Shown here in pieces: positions 1-6,625 of a stretch of DNA of 9,879 nucleotides. This stretch comes from Dehalococcoidia bacterium (GTDB taxonomy: Bacteria; Chloroflexota; Dehalococcoidia; SAR202; UBA11138). The notes beneath the pieces are model-generated. The model did not search any database and was not told the DNA's origin. It saw nothing but the letters and a program-made list of their open reading frames with translations. The stretch covers positions 1 through 9,879 of the forward strand of contig JAAXHY010000181.1 of the NCBI GenBank assembly GCA_012270665.1. Reading direction: 5' to 3'. Positions within the stretch are counted from its first letter, which is position 1. Each line of letters opens with the position of its first letter. Made by a program: the position numbers and the translations under genes.

Positions 1-21
1 TGTTGATGAAGTGTGGGATTT

Positions 22-42
22 TCACGTGATTCTGGTACCAGA
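22..42. repeat. two adjacent perfect palindromes
   Basis: TCACGTGA (22-29) and TCTGGTACCAGA (31-42) are each perfectly self-complementary and are separated by one base. They lie just beyond the minus-strand stop codon of the degraded gene at 50-630. No T-rich tract follows on either strand, so they are not a convincing terminator. They could be protein-binding sites or chance palindromes. The sequences are seen directly; any function is unknown. Confidence 0.35.
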
Positions 43-49
43 CTGTGAC

Positions 50-630
50 CTATGGGAATAGAGTGAGCGCCGTAGTGAAGCGACTATATTCCCCATCCAC
101 GCTTGAGCTGAAGGCCAGCGCGCTCAAACTCTCTTCCAGAGCCTCCTCATGCAGGTCTTCGGTCATGGGAATAAGCGCGAGTCCGAACCTGAAGCGTGCC
201 TCAGTGCTGAAGAACAGCATGGTGAACCTGGTCTCGAACGGTCCACTGTTCCGGCTGCTTCGATCTCCCCGCCACGGCTGACTTCCATCAACGCCATAGA
301 GATTTCCCAGCCCATCCAGTCTCCTATATCTTCGAATTCGATGCCTGTCTCATCGTCAATGCCGTCTTCCATATCCTCTTCCAAGTCTCTTACAGCGCGC
401 ATACCCATCAGGTGACTAAAGATGTCCACCATGTCACGCGTTTGTTTGCCGCCTGGGTTCAGAGTCAGATATGTATAGAACACTACGTCATCTGGATAGT
501 ACCGAGCCGACTGTTCCGGGGTTGTGGATATCCAGGGAAGCATGATGTGGCCGTAATAGATTGCTAATGCAAAGGCTGCTAGAGCAACTACGAGTATTCC
601 AACTACAGAGCCGACTATCTTGAGCCGCAT
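50..630 (-). pseudogene. membrane-anchored DUF3352-like protein, truncated and probably frameshifted
   Basis: The start is taken as ATG at 630-628 because GGAG lies 7 bases upstream (638-641). An earlier ATG at 651 falls inside a hairpin. The product opens with MRLK, then a hydrophobic segment of about 22 residues (residues 4-27), then an outward-facing part with YYPDDVVFYTYLTLNPGG, an acidic stretch and DWMGWEISMALMEV. This arrangement recalls DUF3352-type proteins, which usually run to several hundred residues. In this frame the reading becomes rich in Ser, Pro, Cys and Arg after about position 245 and stops at 163-165. The +2 frame from about 243 down to the TAG at 50-52 gives a natural-looking protein sequence (FETRFTMLFFSTEARFRFG, then LALIPMTEDLHEEALEESL). 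One frameshift near 243-297 would join the two parts into about 190 residues, still short for the family. The family name is from memory of motif style; a true short gene plus an unrelated fragment remains possible. Confidence 0.45.
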
Positions 631-649
631 CGCACGTCTCCAAAATAAC

Positions 650-677
650 AAGGGGCGACTTCCAGAAGTCGCCCCTT
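650..677 (-). terminator. 12-bp perfect hairpin, probable terminator of the TPP enzyme gene
   Basis: AAGGGGCGACTT (650-661) and AAGTCGCCCCTT (666-677) form a perfect 12-bp stem with a 4-base loop. On the minus strand the stem is followed by TTGTTATTTT. It lies 38 bases beyond the stop of the TPP enzyme gene and 20 bases before the ATG of the next minus-strand gene. The plus-strand side has no T run, so it is read as a minus-strand terminator. Because it also lies just upstream of the next ribosome site, it could instead sit in that gene's leader RNA. Confidence 0.7.
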
Positions 678-714
678 ATCATACTCTGCCGGTAAATGCG
701 GGTTATAGGATGTA

Positions 715-2361
715 TCAGCGCCAGTAGCGGGAGATGTTCTCTTCCTCCTTGCTCTTCATTTCGAGGAGGGCGGGCTTGCCTTCGCGGTTGGCGGCGAGAG
801 CGCGCTGTATGGCGGGAGCGACTTCGGCGGGGTCGCTTACTTTCTCGCCGTATGCTCCCAGTCCGCGAGCGACTTCGGCGTATTCGCCACCGAGAGCGTT
901 GCTGTTCCAATGCTCTGTGGCGTAGGGCATATGGTCATAGTAGTGAGTCATTACGCCGTTGTTCAGAACGACGGTGAGAATGGGTATCTCGGACCTGGAG
1001 GCGGTCTCGATGTCGAGTCCTGCCATGCCGAAGGCGGCGTCACCCATTATGTTGATGACCTGCTTGCCGGGTTCGGCCATCTTCGCTCCGAGAGCGAGTC
1101 CGAGGCCGTAGCCGAGTTGGGTGGACTTGCCCCATCCGATGTAGTTGCGCGGCGTCACGGCGGGCCAGAAGGGGACTATCTGCTCTCGCGGGTAGCCGGA
1201 GTCGTGGGTGATGATGGTCTCGCGCGCATCGACGGCCTTCATCAGTTCGGTGAATACGCGGTAGGGGCTGATGGGGACCTCATCGGAGTTGAGCGAAGGC
1301 GTCCATTCGGCCATCCACTCGCTCTTGACCCGGGCTATCTCGTCGCGGACACCGTGCACGTCTCCGCGTCCGTGCTCGCCAAGCTGGCTCTTGGCTTCCT
1401 CGATCATCTGGCGTAGCACAACCTGAGCGTCGCCTATCGCGCCGTAGTCGGCGCGGTGGTCCTTGTTTACGTCGTCAGCGCAGTTGGTGGAGTGAGCGAG
1501 TGTTACCCCGGACGGCATGGGCGCGTTGAAGTTGGAAATAGTGAAACTGGTGCCCATACCGAGAACGAAGTCGGTCTTCTCCAGGAAATGCTGGCACATG
1601 AGAGTGCCGGACGAAGCGCCGGTTCCGAGCGCGAGCGGGTGGTCTTCGGGGAATGCGCTCTTGCCCGCGAGCGTGGTCATGACCGGGACGTTGGTGAGTT
1701 CCGCGAATTCCACGAGATCGTCGGAGGCTTCGGCGTACATCACGCCCTGTCCGGCGTTTATAACCGGGTTGTCGGCGGCGAGCAGCGCGGTCACGAGATC
1801 CCGGACATCCTCCGCGCTTGCGCCCGACCTGAATTTCTTAACCGGATTATAGCTGTCAACGAGAGCGTCAGAGATCTCTCCCACCATAACGTCGCGCGGC
1901 AGTTCCAGCAGGACAGGGCCGAGCCTGCCGTGCTTTAGCTGGGTGAATGCCATAGCCATCAATTCGGGGATGCGTTCGATCTTGTTGACCAGAGCCATCC
2001 ACTTGGTTATTCCGCCATAGTTCTTGACAGCCTCGAAGTTGGGATGAACGTCCATGCTGTTCATGGGCTGTCCACCCGGAAGGCAGAGTATGGGCACCGA
2101 GTCGGCGAATGCTTGGGCGACGCCACCAAAGGCGTTCTCCGAGCCAGGGCCGGTCTGCATTGTGAAGACGCCGATTGTGTTGCCGTTCTTGATCCGGCTG
2201 AAACCGTCGGCCATGTTGACGCCGGCTCGCTCCTGTCTGGACAGGATGGGTCGTATTCCCTCGCGGGCGCAGGCGTCAATGAGGGACTGCGCGGGGAAGG
2301 CCGCGATCCATTCGACGCCTTCTTTCTTGAGTATTTTGGCTATTGCCTGGTCTCCGTTCAA
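715..2361 (-). CDS. thiamine pyrophosphate-dependent enzyme, acetolactate synthase superfamily
   Basis: A 548-residue enzyme with the three-domain layout of the acetolactate synthase / decarboxylase superfamily: a pyrimidine-binding domain (about 1-170), a central domain (about 185-320) and a pyrophosphate-binding domain (about 370-540). Glu44 in SRQERAG matches the conserved glutamate that activates the cofactor. MGDAAFGMAGLD (439-450) followed by LNN (466-468) is the Mg/TPP-binding motif, with GDA in place of the textbook GDG. The family joins or decarboxylates 2-oxo acids and related compounds in the cytoplasm; the substrate cannot be read here. No FAD-specific signature was recognised and no acetolactate synthase small-subunit gene is nearby, so biosynthesis of branched-chain amino acids is not supported. 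The start is TTG, fixed by AAGGAG 7 bases upstream. It lies 37 bases downstream of rmuC and is probably co-transcribed with it. Confidence 0.9.
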   Translation of the reverse strand: MNGDQAIAKILKKEGVEWIAAFPAQSLIDACAREGIRPILSRQERAGVNMADGFSRIKNGNTIGVFTMQTGPGSENAFGGVAQAFADSVPILCLPGGQPMNSMDVHPNFEAVKNYGGITKWMALVNKIERIPELMAMAFTQLKHGRLGPVLLELPRDVMVGEISDALVDSYNPVKKFRSGASAEDVRDLVTALLAADNPVINAGQGVMYAEASDDLVEFAELTNVPVMTTLAGKSAFPEDHPLALGTGASSGTLMCQHFLEKTDFVLGMGTSFTISNFNAPMPSGVTLAHSTNCADDVNKDHRADYGAIGDAQVVLRQMIEEAKSQLGEHGRGDVHGVRDEIARVKSEWMAEWTPSLNSDEVPISPYRVFTELMKAVDARETIITHDSGYPREQIVPFWPAVTPRNYIGWGKSTQLGYGLGLALGAKMAEPGKQVINIMGDAAFGMAGLDIETASRSEIPILTVVLNNGVMTHYYDHMPYATEHWNSNALGGEYAEVARGLGAYGEKVSDPAEVAPAIQRALAANREGKPALLEMKSKEEENISRYWR

Positions 2362-2368
2362 TTTCTGT

Positions 2369-2374
2369 CTCCTT
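2369..2374 (-). promoter_or_regulatory. ribosome binding site that fixes a TTG start
   Basis: AAGGAG on the minus strand lies 7 bases before TTG 2361-2359, the first codon of the TPP enzyme. No ATG or GTG is placed better, so translation very likely starts at TTG. The GGAG-to-start spacing matches other genes in the window (7-8 bases at 630, 4793 and 5428). Confidence 0.75.
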
Positions 2375-2398
2375 GTAAATTATTGACTATCTTTTCTC

Positions 2399-3694
2399 CT
2401 ACTCAGTGTTGTTTTGAATAGAGCGTGGTGAAAGTTGACGTATAGGAGTGTTTATCATTTTGATTTCAGCTATCTCTCTGGCGGAGGAAATTCCACGCTC
2501 TTTGAATTTGCGAGTAGATGGTAGGATACTGTGTTCGAGTGAACCGACGCCTTTATTGAAATTATCCACTGTCGAGGACAGGGTTCGCCTCATACTGCTC
2601 ATGTGATTGGCGAATGTGTACATCCTATCGTGCAATTCCTTTCCCAAACTTGCAATTTCTGCCGCTTCCGTGGCGATTTGAACCTCGCGCCAGCCCATCT
2701 CTACGGTTTTCAGCAATGCCATGAGGGTGTTAGGAGTCGCGATGATTACTCTATTTCGCATTGCCCTTTCGATTAGTTCAGGATCTCTTTCCAACGCCGG
2801 CTGAAGCAAGAATTCTCCGGGCAGAAACATGACTACGAATTCAGGAGTTTGATCAAAGGATTGCCAATAAGCCTTCTTCGCGAGGCCCAACGCTCGTTCC
2901 TTCACTTGCTCAGAGTGCCGAGATATAGCTGAATTTCGTTCGTCTTCAGTTTGGGATTCGATGGCAGTCAGATATGCGTTCATAGGTGTCTTTGCATCAA
3001 TCACGATGGTGCGTTTACTAGGCATACGCACTACCATGTCAGGACGATCTCGGTTTCCGTTTTCAAGAGTGACGTTGACTTGCTCTTCAAAGTCGCAGTA
3101 TTCCGTCATTCCCGCAAGTTCGACAACACGCCTCAGATGCATCTCGCCCCACCGTCCACGTACCTGTGGTGCCCTGAGAGCCGTAGAGAGGTTTCGGGTT
3201 TCCCGCTCCAGTGCTTTGTTGTTGTTAGCCAGAGTTTCTATCTGCTGTCTCAAACTGCCCTGAGACTGATTACGATTTTCTTCTATACGCTTCAATTCAT
3301 CAGAAAGCGGCCTTACCAGCGTGGCTATTTTCTCGTTCGCAGTTGATAGGAATATATCATTGTTGTTGGTGACCGCTTCCGAGGCCATGGACTTGAAACG
3401 ATCCGCCAGGGTCTTTTCAATGTCGGCTTGTTCCGAGAGTCGTTTGTTTGCGGAATCGAGTTGGGCTTTGAGCGCTGCATTCTCACTAGCGTTGTCTGCG
3501 GCTTGATTCCGGTATTCTTCCAGTTGCTTGCCCAGGTCCGTGTTGATTTGAATCGAATTCGCTACACGTTCTTCCGCGCGGGCGGCCTCGGTCTCCAGAC
3601 TGGAGACTTTCGCTCCTGCTCTCAATTTCGCCGCAAGCCATCCGATAAAACTTCCGACAATTATACCGATTGCTACTCCTAAAATCGCTTCCAT
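2399..3694 (-). CDS. rmuC: DNA recombination protein RmuC
   Basis: A 431-residue protein with the full RmuC layout. It has an N-terminal membrane anchor (residues 4-22), a long coiled coil rich in Glu, Ala, Gln and Asn (about 30-172), and then the nuclease-like core. Recognisable family motifs are LRAPQVRGRWGEMHLRRV (173-190), RPDMVV (217-222), IVIDAKTP (230-237), FVVMFLPGE (286-294) and ATPNTLMALLKTVEM (319-333). PD (218-219) with DAK (233-235) fits a PD-(D/E)xK nuclease fold. RmuC proteins limit inversions and act on branched or damaged DNA, and several defence systems carry related domains, but no defence gene is adjacent here. The ATG at 3694 has GAAAGG about 9 bases upstream. By eye this gene uses more A/T-ending codons than the genes around it, which may mean a different origin. 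It ends 37 bases before the TPP enzyme start. Confidence 0.95.
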   Translation of the reverse strand: MEAILGVAIGIIVGSFIGWLAAKLRAGAKVSSLETEAARAEERVANSIQINTDLGKQLEEYRNQAADNASENAALKAQLDSANKRLSEQADIEKTLADRFKSMASEAVTNNNDIFLSTANEKIATLVRPLSDELKRIEENRNQSQGSLRQQIETLANNNKALERETRNLSTALRAPQVRGRWGEMHLRRVVELAGMTEYCDFEEQVNVTLENGNRDRPDMVVRMPSKRTIVIDAKTPMNAYLTAIESQTEDERNSAISRHSEQVKERALGLAKKAYWQSFDQTPEFVVMFLPGEFLLQPALERDPELIERAMRNRVIIATPNTLMALLKTVEMGWREVQIATEAAEIASLGKELHDRMYTFANHMSSMRRTLSSTVDNFNKGVGSLEHSILPSTRKFKERGISSAREIAEIKMINTPIRQLSPRSIQNNTE

Positions 3695-3905
3695 AGTACG
3701 CCTTTCGCCTAAGGGCTGTTGTTGTGGTTGCTTTCCTTAATCATTCATCACCGCAGTCCCTTGTCGTAGCGTAGGTTGTCATTTAGGTAACGTGTCCTCT
3801 CCGCGTTTTACGAGCCATCCCTCCCTAACAGGATCGGCGAAAAGGATGACTCATTATTCTAAAACGGTTTTTCGTCCAGGGGCGAGTGAGGGCTTATTGG
3901 CGTGC

Positions 3906-4793
3906 CTACCTCACCCTGGCGAACTTCTGGAGGCGCATTCCGTCCAGCACCTCGCCGATGTACATATCGCCGCGCGAGTCGACCGCGACGCCGTGCGGCG
4001 CCCAGAACTGGCCCGCTTCGTGGGTGCGCTCACCGCCCCACTGCGAAAGAATGTTGCCCTCGTCGTCAATGATCGTCACTCGTCCCTGGAGTTCGGGCAC
4101 GTATATCTCGCCTTCCGGACCGACACATAGATCGGTGGGCTGGCGAAATCCATCGTACATCATCTGGAATTCGCCTTCCTGGTCGAAGACCTGAATACGG
4201 TCGTTCTCACGGTCGCATACTAGCACGAATCCATCGTGGTCAATTCCGATGCCATGCGGCAGGTGGAAGTCACCGGGATTGACCTTGCCGGGCAATCCCC
4301 ATGAGAGAAGGAGCGACCCGGAGTCGGTGTACCTGTGAACGCGGGCGTTGCCGTAGCCGTCGGAGATGAAGATGTCGCCTTCGTCGGAGACGGCTATGCC
4401 GGTGGGCAGGTTGAACGGTCCGGCGGCGCGAGGAACGGGTTCGGCGTTGGTGGTGTAGCCGGTGTCCGAAGGCGCTCCAGTCCCTATCTTGAGTGTCATT
4501 CTTCCATCGGTGGTGTATTTCATCACTGTGTGGGCATCGCGGTCGGCAAGATAGACGCTGTCGTCCGGCGCGATATGTATCCCGTGCGGACCTGCGAATA
4601 CCTCTTCCCAGGCGTTCAGGAAGTTTCCGTCGCTGTCGAAGATCATCAACTGATGTTCGCTGCGGTTATAGGCGTAAACGTTGTCGTTGCTGTCCACAGC
4701 CACGCCCGCTACCTGGTGCCATTCGTAACCATCGGGGAGGTCTCCCCAGTTCTCTACCAGTTCGTACTGATAATCACCTTGTCCGTAAGTCAT
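3906..4793 (-). CDS. NHL-repeat six-bladed propeller, peptidylglycine alpha-amidating lyase-like
   Basis: A 295-residue protein made almost wholly of NHL beta-propeller repeats. Repeating units of the form G-hydrophobic-x-hydrophobic-x-(D/E)-x-G-x-hydrophobic-Y/F occur near residues 29-40, 69-82, 131-143, 180-192, 219-231 and 267-279. PHG or PTG triplets begin several blades (PHG 69-71, PTG 130-132, PHG 179-181, PHG 266-268), and ISDGYGNARVHRY (143-155) closely recalls the lyase half of peptidylglycine alpha-amidating enzymes. His70, His180 and His267 and the Tyr/Arg of GYGNAR would be the matching metal-site and catalytic residues. No signal peptide is visible and no monooxygenase partner is adjacent, so a true amidation role is doubtful; bacterial members are mostly of unknown function. 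The ATG start has GGAGG 7 bases upstream. A sigma70-like promoter precedes it (4871-4899). Confidence 0.85.
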   Translation of the reverse strand: MTYGQGDYQYELVENWGDLPDGYEWHQVAGVAVDSNDNVYAYNRSEHQLMIFDSDGNFLNAWEEVFAGPHGIHIAPDDSVYLADRDAHTVMKYTTDGRMTLKIGTGAPSDTGYTTNAEPVPRAAGPFNLPTGIAVSDEGDIFISDGYGNARVHRYTDSGSLLLSWGLPGKVNPGDFHLPHGIGIDHDGFVLVCDRENDRIQVFDQEGEFQMMYDGFRQPTDLCVGPEGEIYVPELQGRVTIIDDEGNILSQWGGERTHEAGQFWAPHGVAVDSRGDMYIGEVLDGMRLQKFARVR

Positions 4794-4870
4794 AGTGTGC
4801 CCTCCAGTCGTGGATACCGCCCGAATCCGGTCTTGGAAACAGGCGCAAACTCTCTCCCAGTTCGCAGCGT

Positions 4871-4899
4871 ACTATACGATTTAGGGTTGTGAGGGTCAA
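4871..4899 (-). promoter_or_regulatory. sigma70-type promoter for the NHL-repeat gene
   Basis: On the minus strand TTGACC (4899-4894) is followed after exactly 17 bases by TATAGT (4876-4871). Each hexamer has five of six consensus bases. The predicted transcript would start near 4865, leaving a leader of about 70 bases before the ATG at 4793. This is the best promoter match in the window. Confidence 0.6.
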
Positions 4900-4969
4900 G
4901 CTGGGCGGGCCTTCGAATGGACTGCGTATGGATGGGTCCGACGCTTTTTCAAGCATCGCGCATTGAATC

Positions 4970-5332
4970 ATGAAGTATAATGGAGTGGGGGTAAATGAAG
5001 ATGAGCGATGTATTGGACGCACGAGAAAGCCGGATATATCTCCCGAAACGATGGCAAAGCTGAAGGCTGTCTTCGAAGGCTTCCCCGGCTTGGAAGAGGT
5101 CGTTCTATATGGTTCACGGGCCATCGGCGCTGCGACCCCACGCTCCGACATTGACTTGGCGACAAGGGGAATAGAAGACGATCATCTCTTGGGCAGGCTT
5201 GCGCTTGACCTGGAGGATCTAGATATTCCACAGAAAGTGGACGTGCAACGATACGAGGGTATCTCGTATCTGCCGCTGAAGAGGCACATTGCCGGTCTCG
5301 GCATCAGCCTCTACAAGAGAAAGGCGTCCTAA
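4970..5332 (+). CDS. MNT-type nucleotidyltransferase domain protein
   Basis: A small protein (120 residues from ATG 4970) consisting of one nucleotidyltransferase domain. LYGSRAIG (46-53) and SDIDLA (59-64) form the hallmark GS...DxD motif, with metal-binding Asp60 and Asp62; Asp91 in QKVDVQ is a likely third acidic residue. Such MntA-like proteins often act with a HEPN-domain or HI0074-type partner, some as antitoxins that transfer nucleotides to the toxin. No partner gene is found on either side (the NHL gene is divergent and a molybdoenzyme follows). The start is uncertain. ATG 4970 has no ribosome site and lies upstream of a TATAAT box (4976-4981). The only ATG near a purine-rich site (4995) is in another frame. 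The next in-frame ATG is at 5051, and would still keep the whole catalytic core. Confidence 0.8.
   Translation: MKYNGVGVNEDERCIGRTRKPDISPETMAKLKAVFEGFPGLEEVVLYGSRAIGAATPRSDIDLATRGIEDDHLLGRLALDLEDLDIPQKVDVQRYEGISYLPLKRHIAGLGISLYKRKAS
4976..4981 (+). promoter_or_regulatory. consensus TATAAT box inside the 5' end of the nucleotidyltransferase ORF
   Basis: A perfect TATAAT lies at 4976-4981, but no good -35 hexamer is found 16-18 bases upstream (the bases there read AGCATCG). If it is used, RNA would start near 4988, downstream of the ATG at 4970, so the real start codon would lie further right. A perfect hexamer can occur by chance. Confidence 0.35.
4995..5063 (+). CDS. possible 22-codon ORF overlapping the nucleotidyltransferase start
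   Basis: ATG at 4995 is preceded by GGAG (4982-4985) and a run of five G (4987-4991) and opens a 22-codon frame beginning MKMSDVLDARESR and ending at TGA 5061-5063. It lies in the +1 frame relative to the nucleotidyltransferase and overlaps that gene's ATG at 5051. It may be a leader peptide, the displaced original N-terminus of the nucleotidyltransferase after an indel, or chance. No family is recognised. Confidence 0.2.
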   Translation: MKMSDVLDARESRIYLPKRWQS

Positions 5333-5427
5333 CATCTGGGAAACCGCTTGCAATCCACTTTTCGATAGGATAAAGTGGGCGAACCATATCGGAAAGGTGA
5401 ATAGTATAAATCAGCGGAGGCAATAGG

Positions 5428-6537
5428 ATGTGTAATTGCACATGTATTAGGGCTGGGCTGAGCGCATCCCCAGAAGTCGCACAGATCCGGCCAGACGACA
5501 ACCTCAAATCCTTGGTGACCATAGAACGCGAGCCGATGATCGGCGAGACCCCTCAACGCGCGTTCGACAACTGGCTCACCCCCAACCCTCTCTTCTACGT
5601 CCGCAACCACTTCGACATTCCACACATCCGTTGTTCCCAATGGAAACTCTGTGTGGACGGAGTGGTATCTCAGGACTTACAACTACCTCTCGACGAATTG
5701 AAGAAACTTCCGCGCGTGACGCTGCCGGTCACTATGGAGTGCGCGGGCAACAATCGCAGCGACCTCGACCCGCCCACTCCGGGCAACCAGTTCCAGAACG
5801 GAGCGGTGAGCACCGCCTACTGGGCAGGCGTCCCGCTCAAAGACGCGCTGGCGGTTGCCGGAATAGGCAACGGGGCCAGGGAAGTTCTATTCGAGGGGCA
5901 CGATTCCGGCGTTCCTGCCCCGGGCGAGCCAAATATGCCATACATGCGCAGTCTGCCGATTGACGTGGCGCTGCATCCCGATACTCTCCTCGTATACGAG
6001 ATGAATGGTCGCGCCCTTCCCAAAGAACACGGACACCCTCTCAGACTGATGGTGCCGGGCTGGTATGGTATGGCCTCGGTCAAGTGGCTGAAGCGGATCA
6101 CCGTACTGGACGCCAACTACGAAGGCTTCTTCCAGACCGACCGATACGTCATCGAAGACGAAACGGGCAAGACGGTTCCACTGACCAGCATCGGAATAAA
6201 GTCGGTGATTGGAGCGCCCACCGAAGGCGATATCGTCCGCATGGGTGAGGTCTGTGTGAAGGGCGCCGCCTGGTCCGGCGACGACAGAATAAGCGCAGTT
6301 GACGTTAGCTGTGACGGCGGCGAGACATGGACAAGGGCCGACGTCGTTGGCCCATCCGAGCGCTACGCATGGCAGCACTGGCACTATTCGTGGAATCCTC
6401 CGGCGCCGGGTGAGTACACGCTGATGTCCCGTGCGATTGACGCCCGCGGAAACGTTCAGCCAATAAAGACACACTGGAATCGTCTGGGATACATGGTCAA
6501 CGGTGTCAGGCCTGTCCGTGTATCTGTGAGCGCCTAG
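5428..6537 (+). CDS. sulfite oxidase family molybdopterin-dependent oxidoreductase
   Basis: A 369-residue protein with the molybdopterin domain (about 40-235) followed by the Mo-co dimerisation domain (about 245-365) of the sulfite oxidase family. VTMECAGNNR (101-110) holds Cys105, which should ligate molybdenum. PLFYVRNHFDIP (54-65), GVPLKDAL (134-141), GHPLRLMVPGWYGMASVKWL (202-221) and the dimer-domain CDGGETW (295-301) are further family hallmarks. The family oxidises sulfite to sulfate or acts on other small oxyanions and sulfoxides. No haem domain, Tat signal or cytochrome partner is present, so this looks like a cytoplasmic, Mo-only form with an unknown electron acceptor. The ATG is fixed by GGAGG (5416-5420) 7 bases upstream. 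The N-terminus MCNCTC places three Cys at residues 2, 4 and 6, unusual for the family. The true substrate cannot be told from sequence. Confidence 0.9.
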   Translation: MCNCTCIRAGLSASPEVAQIRPDDNLKSLVTIEREPMIGETPQRAFDNWLTPNPLFYVRNHFDIPHIRCSQWKLCVDGVVSQDLQLPLDELKKLPRVTLPVTMECAGNNRSDLDPPTPGNQFQNGAVSTAYWAGVPLKDALAVAGIGNGAREVLFEGHDSGVPAPGEPNMPYMRSLPIDVALHPDTLLVYEMNGRALPKEHGHPLRLMVPGWYGMASVKWLKRITVLDANYEGFFQTDRYVIEDETGKTVPLTSIGIKSVIGAPTEGDIVRMGEVCVKGAAWSGDDRISAVDVSCDGGETWTRADVVGPSERYAWQHWHYSWNPPAPGEYTLMSRAIDARGNVQPIKTHWNRLGYMVNGVRPVRVSVSA

Positions 6538-6541
6538 CCTT

Positions 6542-6596
6542 CAGATTGGCAATAGCCTCGATTTCGTGTAACCTCGCCGAGTATCAGATTGGGAAT
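6542..6596 (+). repeat. short direct repeat upstream of the MFS gene
   Basis: CAGATTGGCAAT (6542-6553) and CAGATTGGGAAT (6585-6596) differ by one base and are spaced 43 bases start to start. Both lie between the sulfite oxidase family gene and the MFS gene. The first copy contains the TTGGCA proposed as a -35 box. They could be two promoter-like or regulator-binding sites. Confidence 0.35.
6546..6574 (+). promoter_or_regulatory. weak candidate promoter for the MFS gene
   Basis: TTGGCA (6546-6551) and TAACCT (6569-6574) are separated by 17 bases. The -35 matches consensus at five of six positions, but the -10 matches only at the three most conserved ones. It would give a leader of about 45 bases or more. 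The bases TTTCGTGTA just before and into the -10 recur before the exonuclease gene (8027-8035). Confidence 0.3.
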
Positions 6597-6625
6597 TCGC
6601 AGGGGAGTGAGGGATATTCTCATCT

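Noticed and set aside
910..1938. Long plus-strand frames (910-1416 and 1456-1938) opposite the TPP enzyme gene
   Set aside because: They are antisense shadows of a clear enzyme gene in GC-rich DNA; they show no recognisable domain and no ribosome site.
715..2361. TPP enzyme called as acetolactate synthase IlvB
   Set aside because: Superfamily motifs are present but there is no small subunit or ilv neighbour and the TPP motif is GDA rather than GDG, so a specific name is not justified.
2399..3694. rmuC considered as part of an anti-phage defence cluster
   Set aside because: RmuC domains do occur in defence systems, but the neighbours are a metabolic TPP enzyme and an NHL propeller, and the protein has the full ordinary RmuC layout.
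3695..3905. 211-base gap between the NHL gene and rmuC, examined for a promoter, terminator or small gene
   Set aside because: No paired -35/-10 boxes for rmuC, no strong hairpin with T run for the NHL gene and no convincing small ORF were found; an imperfect GGACGAAAA / TTTTCGCC pair has too long a loop.
5355..5378. 7-bp inverted repeat CCACTTT / AAAGTGG between the nucleotidyltransferase and sulfite oxidase family genes
   Set aside because: The stem is short and A/T-rich, the loop is 10 bases and no T run follows, so a terminator call is not supported.
5887..6474. 195-residue minus-strand frame inside the sulfite oxidase family gene
   Set aside because: Antisense to a strongly supported gene with catalytic motifs; the translation has no family features.
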